DNA of 64,000 bases from Scylla paramamosain (taxonomy: Eukaryota; Arthropoda; Malacostraca; Decapoda; Portunidae), in contig NW_026973670.1 of assembly GCF_035594125.1 (NCBI RefSeq), positions 2,136,001-2,200,000 of the forward strand, written 5' to 3'. The notes beneath the pieces were generated by a model that was given only the letters and a program-made list of their open reading frames with translations, was not told the origin of the DNA and ran no database searches. Within the stretch, counting starts at the first letter, position 1, and every line of letters starts with the position of its first letter. Both the position numbers and the translations under genes were made by a program. Of this stretch, positions 42,826 through 55,426 are shown piece by piece.

Positions 42826-45800
42826 ATTATGAGTTTTTTTTTTTATAGTTCAAAAGAACCAAAAGGCAAAAAACACAAAAACGTGTATATGGAGAAGGTT
42901 CCTAGATACCAAAATGCTGAAACTCATGAATAACACTCTTAACTGAGAAACAGAACAACCTTACTAAATGCGTGTATTTTGAGTGCTTTTCACATTCTTA
43001 GTTACCAAAACCCCAAATTGCATGCGAAATAACCTTTATGTGAGAAAAAATGACATTACCAGAAAAGTGTCTTTTAAGTGTTTTTCGGCGTGATAGGCAA
43101 TTTTGGTATCCAAAATGCAAAGTACTAAAAAGCAGGGCAATCATATTACATTGGAATAACACCAATTTATACCAAAAACTTGCCTTTAAGTGTTTTTGAG
43201 CTGCTTAAATACCAAACCGCTAAAACGCATGCAAAACAAACTTTATGGAGAAACAAAATAACATTACCAAAAACATGTATTTTGAGTGTTTTTTATCATG
43301 TTATCTATAAAAACGCTTAAATACATGGAAAGAACATTATGTTTGGGAAACAAAAGGACATTACGAGAAAAGTGTATTATGAGTGTTTTTTTTAAGTTCC
43401 TTAAGTACCAAAAAGCTAAAACCCACAAATAACACTCTTTATTTAGAAAAAAAAAATTTAAAAATTGAAATTTTTTTTTTTTTTTTGTTATTCATATTCA
43501 TAGGTACCGAGATGCCAAAATTCTGGGAAAATTCAGGGCAATCATATGATAAAAAAATATTATCAAAAAAGATAATTTCAGCTTTTTTTCGGATTGTTAT
43601 GTGCCAAACCCTGAAGTGCATGCAAAGCCTCCTTTATGAGGAAATTAAACGACCTTACCAGAAATCTGGGTTTTGAGTGTTTTTTTAGCATGTTAGGCAC
43701 CAAAACGATAAATAATATGGAACTCAATCTATATGGGAATCCAAAACAAAGTTACTGAAAACGTGTCTTCTCAGTGTTTTACGTAGAAAATCGCTAAAAC
43801 GGATGCAAAGCAACCAATATCAAGAAATAGAAAAACGTTACTAAAAAGATATATTTTGATTATTTTTCAGCTTGTTACCTACAAAAAAAAAAACGCGAAA
43901 ATTGATGTAAAGCACCCTATATTAGGAAGCAAAAGGACATTGCAAGAAAAGTGTATAATGAGTGTTTTATAGTTCAAAAGAACCACAAGGCAAAAAACGC
44001 AAAATCTCGTGTATATGGAAAGGTTTCCTAGATACAAAAATGCTAAAACTCATGTATAACACTCCTAATTGAGAAACAGAAAAACCTTAATAAATACGTG
44101 TATTTTTTAGTGCTTTTCACATTCTTAGTTACCAAAATCCCAAATTGCATGCAAATATAGACTTGTGGAATAAAAAAAAATAACTTTACCAGAAAATGTC
44201 TTTTGAGTGTTTTTGAGCGTGATAGGCAATAAAACACTAAAAAAGAGGGATATCACATTACATTGGAGGAAAACGAATTTTTTTTACCAAGAACTTGCCT
44301 TTAAGTGTTTTTGAGTTCCTTATATACCAAAACACTAAAACGCATTGAAAACACTCTTTATGGTGAACCAGAATAACATTAACAAAAACATATATTTTGA
44401 GTGTTTTTTTTTTATCATGTTGCCAATAAAAACGCTTAAATACATGCAAAGAACACTATTTTTGGGAAACGAAAGATTACGAGAAACGAGTATTATGAGT
44501 GTTTTTAAGTTCATTAATTAACAAAAACCTAAAAGCCACAAATAACACTCTTTATTGCGAAACAATAAATAAATAAAAAAAATACAATATTTTTTTTCTT
44601 TTTTATTCATCTTCACAGGTACCGACATGCCAAAATTCGGGCAAAATTCAGGAAATTATGTGAAATAAGAACATTATCCAAAAAGTTAAATTTAACTTTT
44701 ATCGGACTGCTATGTACCAAACCCCTAAAGTGCATGCAAAGCCACATATATGGGGAAATTAAACGTCTTTGCCAGAAAATGGTCTCATGAGTGTTTTTCA
44801 GCATGTTAGGAACCAACACCATAAATAACATGGAAGTCAATCTATATGGGTATCCAAAGCAAAATTACTAAAAACGTGTTTTTTCGATGTATTACGTAGA
44901 AAAACGCTAAAACGGATGCAAACCAACCAGTATGAAGAAATGAAATAACATTACCAAAAAAGGTATATTTTGAGCATTTTTGACATTGTTACCTACAGAA
45001 AACACGAAAATGGATGGAAAGCACTCTATATTGGGAAGCAAAAGGACATTACGAGGAACGTGTATAATGAGTGTTTTATAGTTTCACAAGAACTACAAGG
45101 CAAAAAACGCAAAAACTTGTGTATATAGAGAAGTTCCTTACATTCCAAAATGCTGAAACTCTGGAACAACACTCTTAATTCAGAAACAGAACCATCTTAC
45201 TTAATGCGTGTATTTAGAGTGCTTTTCATATCCTTAGTTACCAAAACTCCAAATTACATGCGAAACCAGCTTTATGTGGGAAAAAAAATGACATTACCAG
45301 AAAAATGTCTTTTGAGTGTTTTTGAGCGTGTTAGGCAATAAAGCACTAAAAAGCAGGGCAATCACATTACATTGGAATAAAACCAATTTTTAACAAGAAC
45401 TTGCCTTTAAGTGTATTTGAGCTCGTTAAATAGCAAAACACTAAAATGCATGCAAAATACACTTTATGGTGAAACAGAATAACATTACCAAAAACATGTA
45501 TTTTGAGTGTTTTTGATCGTGTTACCAATAAAACCGCTTAAATACCTGCAAAGAACCCAATTTTGAGGAAATGAAAGAACATGACGAGAAACATGTATTA
45601 TGAGTGCTTTTAAATTCATTAAGTACGAAAAAGCTAAAAACCACAAATTACACTCTTTATTGAGGAAAAAAAAAAAAATACATTTTTGTTTCATTCTTAT
45701 TCATCTTCACAGGTAACGAGGTGCCAAAATTCGGGAAAATTTCAGGAAATTATATGATATAAGGACATTATCAAGAAAGTTAAATTTAGCTTTTTTTTCG

Positions 45801-46755
45801 GACTGTTATGTACCAAACCCCTAAAGTGCATGCAAAGCCACCTATATGGGGAAATTAAATGTCTTTGCCAGAAAACTGTCTTATGAGTGTTTTTTCAGCA
45901 TGTTAGGAACCAACACGATAAAACCCAAGGAAGTCAATCTATATGAGAATCTAAAACAAAATTACTGAAAACGTGTCTTTTCGGTGTTTTACGGAGAAAA
46001 CGCTAAAATGGATGCAAAACAACCAAAATGAAGAAATAGAATAACATTACCAAAATGGTATATTTTTTTGTGTTTTTTAAATTGTTACCTACAAAAAACG
46101 CGAAAATGGATGGAAAGCACTCTATATTGGGAAGCAAAAGGCACCAAAAAGCATGTTAGGCACCAAAACGATAAATAATATGAAAGTCACTCTATATGGA
46201 AATCCAAAACAAAATTCCTGGAAACGTGTCTTTTTAAAAGATTTACGTAGGAAAAAGCTAAAACAGATGCAAACCAACTAATATAAATAAATAGAATAAC
46301 ATTACCAAAAAAGTATATTTTGTGTGTTTTTGAGCTTGTTACATAAAAAAAACGCGAAAATGGATGCAAAGCACTCTATATAAGGAAAAAAAGACATAAC
46401 GAGAAGCGTATATAATGAGTGTTTCACCAGAATCACAAGGCAAAAAACGCAAAAACCCGACTGTATGGAGAAGTTTCTAAGATACCAAAATTCTGAAACT
46501 CATGAATAACACTCTTAATCAAGAAACAGAACAACCTCACTAAATGCGTGTATTTTGAGTGTTTTTTTACATTCTTAGTTACCAAAACCCCAAATTCCAT
46601 GCGAAACTAGCTTTATGTGGGAAAAAAATGACATTACCAGAAAAGTGTCTTTGAGTGTTTTTCAGCGTGTTAGGCAATAAAGCACTAAAAAGCAGGGCAA
46701 TCATATTACATGGGAATAAAACCAACTTTTACGAAGAACTTGCCTTTTAGTGTTT
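42826..46755 (-). repeat. HOR satellite array, inverted (spacer and inner right arm)
   Basis: HOR monomers in reverse order and orientation, with M11 landmarks (GGTACCGAGATGCC or variants) near 43,504, 44,620 and 45,712. The part 42,826 to about 45,335 best matches the reverse complement of about 14,900-17,130. From 45,335 onward it mirrors 39,736-41,150 and forms the inner right palindrome arm. There are no genes. Confidence 0.87.
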
Positions 46756-47240
46756 TTGACACACATTTAGTAAGGTTGTTCTGTTTCTTAATTAAGAGTG
46801 TTATTCACGAGTTTCTGCATTTTGGTATCTAGAAAACTTCTCCATATACACGAGTTTTTGCGTTTTTTGCCTTGTGGTTTTTTTGAACTATAAAACATTC
46901 ATTATACACTTTTCTTGCAATGTCCCTTTGTTTCCCAATATATAGTGCTTTGTATCAATTTTTGCGTTTTTTTTTTGTAGGTAACAAGCTCAAAAACACT
47001 CAAAATATTTATTTTTGGTAATGTTTTTCTACTTCTTGATATTGGTTAGTTTACATCAGTTTTAGCGTTTTTCTACGTAAAACACTGAGAAGACAGGTTT
47101 TCAGCAATTTTCTTTTGGATTCCCACATAGAGTGAGTTCTTTATTATTTATCGTTTTGGTGCCTAACATGCTGAAAAACACTCAAAAGACAGATTTCTGG
47201 TAAGGTCTTTAATTTCCTCATATGCGAGGCCTTGCATGTC
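46756..47240 (+). repeat. Small forward block in inverted array, mirror of 39,258-39,735
   Basis: Orientation switches to forward at GTGTTTTTGACACACATTTAG and back at CCTCATATGCGAGGCCTTGC. It contains M6, M7, M8 and M9 in full, matching its left-arm partner and not the shortened pair at 14,448 and 62,989. Confidence 0.82.
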
Positions 47241-50200
47241 TTTTGAGTGTTTTTGAACGTGTTACGCAATAAAGCACTAAAATGAAGGGCAATTATATTA
47301 CATGGGAATAAAACCAAATTTTACCAAGAACTTGCCTTTAAGTGTTTTTGAGCTCCTTACATACCAAAACGCTAAAATGCATGCAAAATACATTTTATGG
47401 AGAAACAGAATAATATTACCAAATACCAAATTTTGAGTGTTTTTGATCTTGATATCTATAAAAACGCTTAAATAAATGCAAAAACTTTATGTTTGGGAAA
47501 CGAAAGGACATTACGAGAAACGTGTATTATGAGTGTTTTTTAAGTTCTTTCAGTACCTAAAAGCTAAAACCCACAAATAACACTCTTTATGTAGAAAAAA
47601 AATAATTAACAAAAAATTTAAAAAATTGGATTTTTTATTTATTTATTTATTTATTTTTTTTTTTTGTTATTTATGCCAAAATTCTAGCAAATTTCAGGGA
47701 ATTTATGTGGAAAAAAGAACATTAACAAAAGAGTTATTTATAGCTTTTTTTCGGATTGTTATGTACCAAACCCTAAAGTGCATGCAAAGCCACCTATATA
47801 GGGAAGTTAAACGACTTTACCAGAAACCTGTCTTTTCAGTGTTTTTCAGCATGTTAGGCACTAAAACGATAAATAATATGGAAGTCAGTCAATATGTGAA
47901 TCCAAAAGAAAATTACTGAAAACGTGTCTTTTCAGTGTTTTACGTAGAAAAACACTAAAGCGGATGCATACCAACCTATATGAAGAAATAGAATAACATT
48001 ACTAAAAAGATATATTTTGAGTGTTTTTGAGCTTGTTACCTACAAAAAATGCAAAAATCGATGTAAAGCACTCTATATTAGGAAAAAAAAAAGGATTTTA
48101 CGAGAAATAGAATAACACTACCAAAAAGATATATTTTGAGTATTTTTGAGCTTGTTACCTACAAAAAAATGCAAAAATGGATGTAAAGCACTCTATATTA
48201 GGAAACAAAAGGACATTACGAGAAACGTGTATAATGAGTGTTTTATAGTTTTAAAAGAACCACAAGGCAATAAACGCAAAAACTCGTGTATATAGAGAAA
48301 TTTCTTACATAGCAAAATGATGAAAAGCATGAATAACACTTTTAATTGATAAACAGGACTACCTTACCAAATTGTGTATTTTGAGTGTTTTTCACATTCT
48401 TAGTTACGAAAATGCCAAATTACATGCGAAACTACCTTCATGTGAGGAAAAAAAATGACATTACCAAAAAAGTGTCTTTTTAGTGTTTTTGAGCGTAATA
48501 TGCAACAAAGCACTAAAAAGCAAAACAATCACATTACATGGGAATAAAACCAATTTTTACGAAGAACTTGCCTTTAAGTGTTTTTTAACTCCTTACATAC
48601 CAAACCGCTAAACACATGCAAAACAACCTTTATGGAGAAACAGAATAACATTACCAAAAACATGTATTTTGAGTGTTTTTGATCATGTTACCTATAAAAT
48701 CGCTTAAATACATCCAAAGAACGCTATGGTTGTGAAACGAAAGGACATTACGAAAAACGTGTATTATGAGTATGTTTAAGTTCCTTAAGTACCAAAAATG
48801 TAAAACCCACAAATAAAACTCTTTATAGAGAAAAAAAAATAGATTTTTTTTTGTTATTCATCTTCTTAGGTACCGAGATGCCAGAATTCTGAGAAAATTC
48901 AGGGAAATTATGTGAAAAAAATTTTTTTTTTAGCTTTTTCCGGAGTTATGTACGAAACCCGGAAGTGCATGCAAAGCCACCTATATGGGGAAATTACACG
49001 ACTTTACAAGAAACGTGTCTTTGTTTTCCGCTATTTCAACAATATTACTGAAAACGTATCTTATCAGTTTTAGCGTAGAACCCTAAAACGGATGCAAACC
49101 AACCAATATGAAGAAATAGAATAACATTACAAAAAAGTTGAGTGTTTTTGAGCTTGTTACCTACAAAAAACGTAAAAATGAATGCAAAGCAGTCTGTATT
49201 GGGGAAAAAAAAGGATATTACAAGAAAATTGTATAATGAATGTTTTAATAGTTTTCAAGAACCATAAGGCAAAAAACGCAAAAACTCGTATACGAGTATA
49301 TGGAGAAGTTTCTTAGATGCCAAAATGCTGAAACTCATGAATAATACTCTTAATTGAGAAACAGAACAATCTTAGGAAATGAGTATATTTTGAGTGTTTT
49401 TTTTCACATTCTTAGTGGTCCAACCCCAAATTACATGCGGAACTGTGGAAAAAAAAAATTACTAGAAAAGTGTCTTTTTAGTGATTTTCAGCGTGTTAGG
49501 TAATAAAGCACTAAAAAGCAGGGCAATCACATTACATGGAAATATAACCAACTTTTACCAAGAACTTGCCTTTAAGTTTTTTTGAGCTCCTTACATACCA
49601 AAACGCTAAAACCCATGCAAAACACCCTTAATGGAAAAACAGAATAACATTCTCAAAAAACATGTATTTTGAGTGTTTTTGGGCTCGTTACAAATAAAAA
49701 CGCCTAAATACATGCAAAGAACCCTATGTTTGGGAATGAAAGGACATTGCGAGGAATGTGTATGATGAGTGTTTAGAAGTTCCTTAAGTACCAAAAAGCT
49801 AAAACCCACAAATAACACTCTTTATAGAGAAAAAAATAAAAAAAATAAAAACAGCATTTTTTTATTGATCTTCATAGGTACCAAGATGCCAAAATTCTAG
49901 CAAAATTCAGGAAAATTACGTGAAAAAAAAATATTATGAAAAAAGTTAATTTTAGCTTTTTTTTCGTACTGTTATGTACCAAACCCTAAAGTGTATGCAA
50001 AGCTACCTATATGGGAAAATTAAACTACTTTACAAGAAACCTGTCTTTTGAGTGTTTTTTTCTGCATGTTAGGCACCAAAACGATAAATAACATGGAAGT
50101 CACTCTATATGGGAATCCAAAACAAAATTACTGAAAACGTGTCTTTTCTGTGTTTTACGTAGAAAAACGCTAAAATGGATGGAAACCAACCAATATGAAG

Positions 50201-52305
50201 AAATAGAATAACATTATGAAAAAGGTATATTTTGAGTGTTTTTGATCATGTTACCTATAAAAACGCTTAAATACATGCAAAGAACCTTATCTTTAGGAAA
50301 CAAAAGGACATTACGAGAAACGAGTATTATGAGTGTTTATACGTTCCTTAAGTACCAAAAATTAATAAATAAATGAAAAAATAGTATTTTTTTTGTTATT
50401 AATAATTCAGGGAATTTATGTGAAAAAAAAAATCAAAAAAGTTAATTTTAGCTTTTTTTTCAGACTGTTATGTACCAAACCCTAAACTGCATATAGAGCC
50501 TCCTATATGGGGAAATTAAACGACTTTACCTGAAACCTGTCTTTTGCCTGTTTTTCAGTATGTTAGGCACCAAAACAATAAATAATATGGAAGTCAGTCT
50601 GTATGGAAATCCAAAGCAAAATTACTGAAAACGTGTCTTTTCAGTGTTTTACGTAGAAAAACGCTAAAACGAATGCAAATCAACCAATATCATGAAATAG
50701 AATAATATTACCAAAAAAGGTATTATTTTTTTTGTTTTTTAGCGAAAATGGATGCAAATCTCTCGATATTTGGACACAAAAGGATATTACGAGAAACGTT
50801 TATAATGTGTTTTATAGTTTCGCAAGAACCACAAGGAAAAAACAAGCAAAAACTCGTGTATATGGAGATGTTTCTTAGATACCAAAACACTGAAATTCAT
50901 GAATAACACTCTTAATTGAGAAACAGAACAACCTTACCAAATGCGTGTATTTTGAGTTTTTTTCACATTCTTAGTTACCAAAACCCGAAATTACATGCGA
51001 AACTAGCTTTATTTCGGAAATAAATGACATTACCAGAAAAAAAAGTGTTTTTTGAGTGTTTTTGAGCGTGTTAGGCAATAACGCACAAAAATGCAGGGCA
51101 ATGACATTACATGGGAATAAAACCAACATTTACCAAGAACTTGTCTTTAAGTGTTTTTCAGCTCCTTACATACCAAAACACTAAAATGCATGGAAAACAC
51201 CCTTTATGGAGAAACAAAATAACATTAAGAAAAACATTAATTTTCAGTGTTTTTGATCTGTTACGTATAAAAAAGCTTAAATACATGCAAAGAAATCTAT
51301 GTTTGGGAAACGAAAAGACATTACAAGAAACGTGTATTATGAGTGTTTTTAAGTTCCATAAGTACGAAAAGAGTTAAAACCCACAAATAATAATCTTTAT
51401 AGAGAAAATAAATAAATAAATAAAAACTAGGATATTTTTTTATGTTATTTATCTTCATAGGTACCGAGATACCAATATTCTGGCAGAATTCAGGGGAATT
51501 ATGTGAAAAAACAATAATATTATGAAAAAAGTTAATTTTAGCTTCTTTTTTTTTCGGACAGTTATGTACCAAACCCTAAAGTGTATGCAAAGCCACCTAT
51601 ATGAGGAAATTAAACGAATTTACCAGATACCTGTCTTTTATGTGTTTTTCAGCAAGTTAGGCACCAAAACGATAAATAATATGGAAGTCACTCTATATGG
51701 GAATGCAAAACAAAATTACTGAAAACGTGTCTTTTTAGTGTTTTAATTAGAAAAACATTAAAACGGATGCAAACCAACCAATATGAAGAAATAGAATAAT
51801 ATTACTTAAAAGTTATATTATGAGTGTTTTTGAGCTTGTTACCTACAGAAAACGCGAAAATAGTTGCAAAGCACTCTATATTGGGAAAGAAAAGGACATT
51901 ACGAGAAACGTGTAAAATGAGTGTTTTATAGTTTCACAAGAACCACAAGGCAAAACACGCAAAAACTAGTGTATATGGAGATGTTTCTTTTATACCAAAA
52001 TGCTGAAATTCATGAATAAGACTTAACTGGGAAACAGAACAACTTTACCAAATGGGTGTATTTTGAATCTTTTTAACATTCTTACTTACCAAAACCCCAA
52101 ATTGCATGCGAAACTAGCTTTATGTGTGAAAAAAAAATATTACAAGAAAAGTGTCTTTTGAGTTTTTTTTGAGCGTGTTAGGCAATAATGCACTAAAAAG
52201 CAGGGCAATCACATTACATGGGAATAAAACCATCTTTTACCAATAACTTGCCTTTAAGTGTTTTTAAGCACATTACATACGGAAACGCTAAAACGCATAC
52301 AAAAC
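47241..52305 (-). repeat. HOR satellite array, inverted (right palindrome arm)
   Basis: Reversed HOR units. The part up to about 48,550 mirrors 38,060-39,257. From about 48,550 on it mirrors 32,545 leftwards to 28,798, so five HOR units present on the left are absent at that joint. The short unit joining M7 to M2 is visible near 50,225. A local extra M7-like copy lies near 48,105-48,200. The (TTTA)n tract is at 47,633-47,657. Confidence 0.88.
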
Positions 52306-54642
52306 AGGTATTTTGAGTCTTTTGTAAGATTGTTACGTAAAAAAACGCCTAAATGAATCGGAAATACCCTATATGGGAAAAATTAAAAGACATTACGAGA
52401 AACATGTATTATGAGTGTTTTTGATTTTCTTAGTATCAAAAGGGTAAAACGCATGAAAACACTCTATATTGAGAAACAGAACAGTACTACCAAAAAAAAA
52501 AAAAACGTGCATTTTGAGTGTTATGACATTGTTAGTTACCAAAAAGCCAAAATTCATGCAAAGACCCATATATAGATATATGAAACGACTTTAAAAACGT
52601 ATGAAAATTCCATATATAGAGAAACAGAATACATTAACCAAAAACGTGTATTTTGTGTTTTTTTTTTGAGCTTATTATGTACAAAATCGCCTTTCATCAA
52701 ACAAATCACCCTGCATATGGAAATAAAAAGGACATTACGAGAAACTTTTTTTTTTTTTTATTACTTTCTTAAGTACCAAATCAGTACTTCAATAGTGCTC
52801 TGAAGAAAAAGAACAAACTTACCAAAAACGTGTATTTTTTTACATTGATAATTACCAAAACGCCAACATGCATGTAAAGCAACCTATATGAAGAAACGAA
52901 ACGAAATCACTACAAACTTTTTTTTTTTTTTTTGTGCGTGTTAGGCACCAAATCAGTAAGAAGCAACGAAATCACCCCATAGGAGAATACAAAAAAACTT
53001 TACTAAAACATGTCTTTAGAGTGTTTTTTTTTAGGTTCTTACGAACAAAAATGTCAAAATACATGCAAACAACCTGTTAGGTACCAAAGCACCAAAAACA
53101 GCCTATATGAGGAAACGAAAGGACATGACAAAAAACGTGTATTATGAGTTTTTTTTTTTTTTTTTAGTTTCTCAGGTACCAAAACGAAGAAATGGAGAAA
53201 GAAAAAAACATTACCAGAATCGTGTAATTTGAATGTTTTTCACATTGTCAGGTAGCAAAACACCATAATGCTTGCTCGCTATACGAGAAAATTAAACAAC
53301 AATGTAAGAAATGTGTTTTTATGTGTTTTTCCGCGTGTTAGGCACGAAAACGCTAAATAGCATGGAAAGCACCTTATATAGAAATACAAAATAATAAGCA
53401 TGTCTTTTAAGTGTTTTAAACTTTTTACGTTCCAAAACGCTAAAACGCGTGCAACAAACACGAATAATCTTACCAAACAGAAAAAAACCTTACCAAAAAC
53501 GTGTATTTTGAGTCTTTTTGAGTCTGTTACGTACATCATCTTAAAAATGCATTTAAAGCACCCTGTATGAGGAAACGATAGGACATTACGAGAAACGTGT
53601 ATTATCAGAGTTTTGAGTCTTAGGTACCAAACACTAAACCGCCTGAATGAAAATTAAATATATTATATATCTCTTAATAGAGAAACAGAACATCACCAAA
53701 AACGTATTTTTGTTTTTTTTTTCCTTTTTATGTACCAAAACGTCAAAATACATACAAAGCAATCTTTATGGGGAAATGGAAAGACGTTTGGAGAAACAAG
53801 TTTTATTTGTGTTTCTGAGCTTCCTAAGTAAGCTTCCTAAGTACCAAAACGCTAAAAAGGATGAATAGCACCCTATATAGAGAAAAAGAACAACATTACC
53901 TAAAATCTTTATTATGAGCGTTTTTCACATTATGTAGCAAAACATCATAATGCATGCAGATCCCTATATGAAGAAGCAAAACTATATTACAGGAAACGAG
54001 TGTTTTGAGTGTTTACTTGAGTGTTAGGAATGAAAATGCTAAAAAGCATTGAAAGCACCCTATTTGGCAATATAAAATAACATTACCAAGAAAGTATCTT
54101 TAGAGTGTTTTTCACCTTCTTACATCCGAAATCGCAGAAAAGCATGCAAAACAACCTTTACGGAGAAACAAATTAGCATTACCAAAAACTTGTATTTTGA
54201 TTGTTTTTGTGCTTGTTAAGTATAAAAGTGCCAAATTACACGCAAAGCATCCTTCATGGAGAAAAGAAAGGACATTACGAGAAAAGTGTATTATGAGAGA
54301 TTTTGAGCTTTTTAGGTACCAAGACTCAAAAACACATGATTAGAACTTTATATGGAAAAATAACTCAACCGAAAACTTTTACTTAAACTTTTTTTTTCAT
54401 ATTGTTAAGTACCAAAAGACAAAATGCATTGGAAGCCCCCTTTATCGGGAAACGAAACGACATTTTCATCAACGTGTCTTTTGAGTGTTTTTCAACGTGT
54501 TAGACACCAAAACGCTGAAAAGCATGGAAAGCGCTCCATAAAGGAATACAAAATAACATTACTAAAAACGTGTTTTAAAGGTTCTTATGCACAGAAACGC
54601 TAAAACTCAAGCAAAACACCCTTTATAGAGAAGCAAAATAAA
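52306..54642 (-). repeat. Monomeric satellite, inverted (right palindrome arm)
   Basis: Reverse-complement partner of 26,462-28,797, with the same monomer order and the same abrupt boundary to HOR sequence (ACAAAACAGGTATTTTGAG near 52,300). No HOR periodicity. Long T and A tracts (for example near 52,748 and 52,918) are expanded relative to the left arm. Confidence 0.87.
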
Positions 54643-55398
54643 TATTTCGTTGATAAATTACATTCAGGAGAGTTAGGGAATATCCCTTACACAAGAATAA
54701 GATCGCAGAAAAATGATCATAAATGGATGATTAAGGTTAAAACATTACATAGGGCAAAAGAGAAGTATATATGAGATTAAAGACAGGGAAAGTGGTTTTA
54801 AGGCCATAATATAATGAATTAGAAAAGTCAGGAGTTTAACAAGGAAAGCTAAAAATAGTTATGAATTAAAGGTAGCCAGCCAAGCGAAGATAGACCCCAA
54901 GGGATTTTATCAGGCATATAAGACGAATAATAGAGAAACAATAGTTCCTTGAAGACAGCAGAATGGGACCTGCTTAGTTGTTGGGAGGAGATTAGTAAAA
55001 TTGTGAACGAGTATTTTTTAACTGTCTTTGCCCAGGAAAACATGCAGGATTTGCCGAATAGTGACAAGATTTTTAGAGTAGAAGAAAATGAGAAGCTGAC
55101 AGATATTACCATAACTAAAGAGATAGTGGAACAGGAGATAGATAAGCTGAAAAGTTCAAGTCACCAGGACCAGATGAAATATATTCCACAGTATTTAAGA
55201 ATTGGAAAAAGGTTATAAGTAATCTGCATAACGTCATGCCCAAGCGGCAGGCGACAGAGTGTTGTAATAAACGGCTCTAAATCCGAGTGGGGTCAAGCAA
55301 TTAGTGGGGTGACAAAGGGATTATTAGTATTAGGGCCGATGTTGTTTGTAATATATGTCAATGACTTGGAGAGTGGAATTAGTATTGTTGTTAGTAAA
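54643..55398 (+). pseudogene. LINE fragment copy 3: broken ORF2 linker and RT core
   Basis: Plus-strand remnant of the ORF2 polyprotein of a non-LTR retrotransposon, the enzyme that would copy the element's RNA into DNA at a nicked target. In order: a linker decoding to AKNSYELKVASQAK then DPKGFYQ (about 54,839-54,949), ended by a TGA; a frame shift into EISKIVNEYFLTVF, TDITITKEIVEQEIDKLKSS (about 54,950-55,160); another shift into SPGPDEIYS...KNWKKVISNL (55,161 on); then a gap where the RT fingers should be; then RRQSVVINGSKSEW and SGV...LGPMLFVIYVNDLESGI (from 55,246). The usual PQG of the SGVPQGS block reads TKG here. Sequence ends at VSKF, just before the catalytic aspartates expected next. 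Endonuclease and most of the RT are missing, so it is inactive. Clade is CR1/L2/Jockey group by motif, not by phylogeny. Confidence 0.87.
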
Positions 55399-55426
55399 TT
55401 TAGGGTGCATACAAAGCACCCTAAAT
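55398..55426. repeat. Hairpin at LINE/satellite junction, right arm
   Basis: ATTTAGGGTGC at 55,398-55,408 and its reverse complement at 55,416-55,426 enclose ATACAAA. It is the mirror partner of the hairpin at 25,688-25,716. The arms are unchanged and the loop differs by one base once reversed. Confidence 0.85.

Noticed and set aside
38825..48200. Second, separate palindrome centred near 43.24 kb
   Set aside because: It is better explained as the inner part of the same giant palindrome. The apparent second centre near 40.56 kb comes from the right arm lacking five HOR units.
54643..55398. Active retrotransposon
   Set aside because: Stops and several frame shifts, no endonuclease, most of the RT missing and the catalytic aspartate motif absent.
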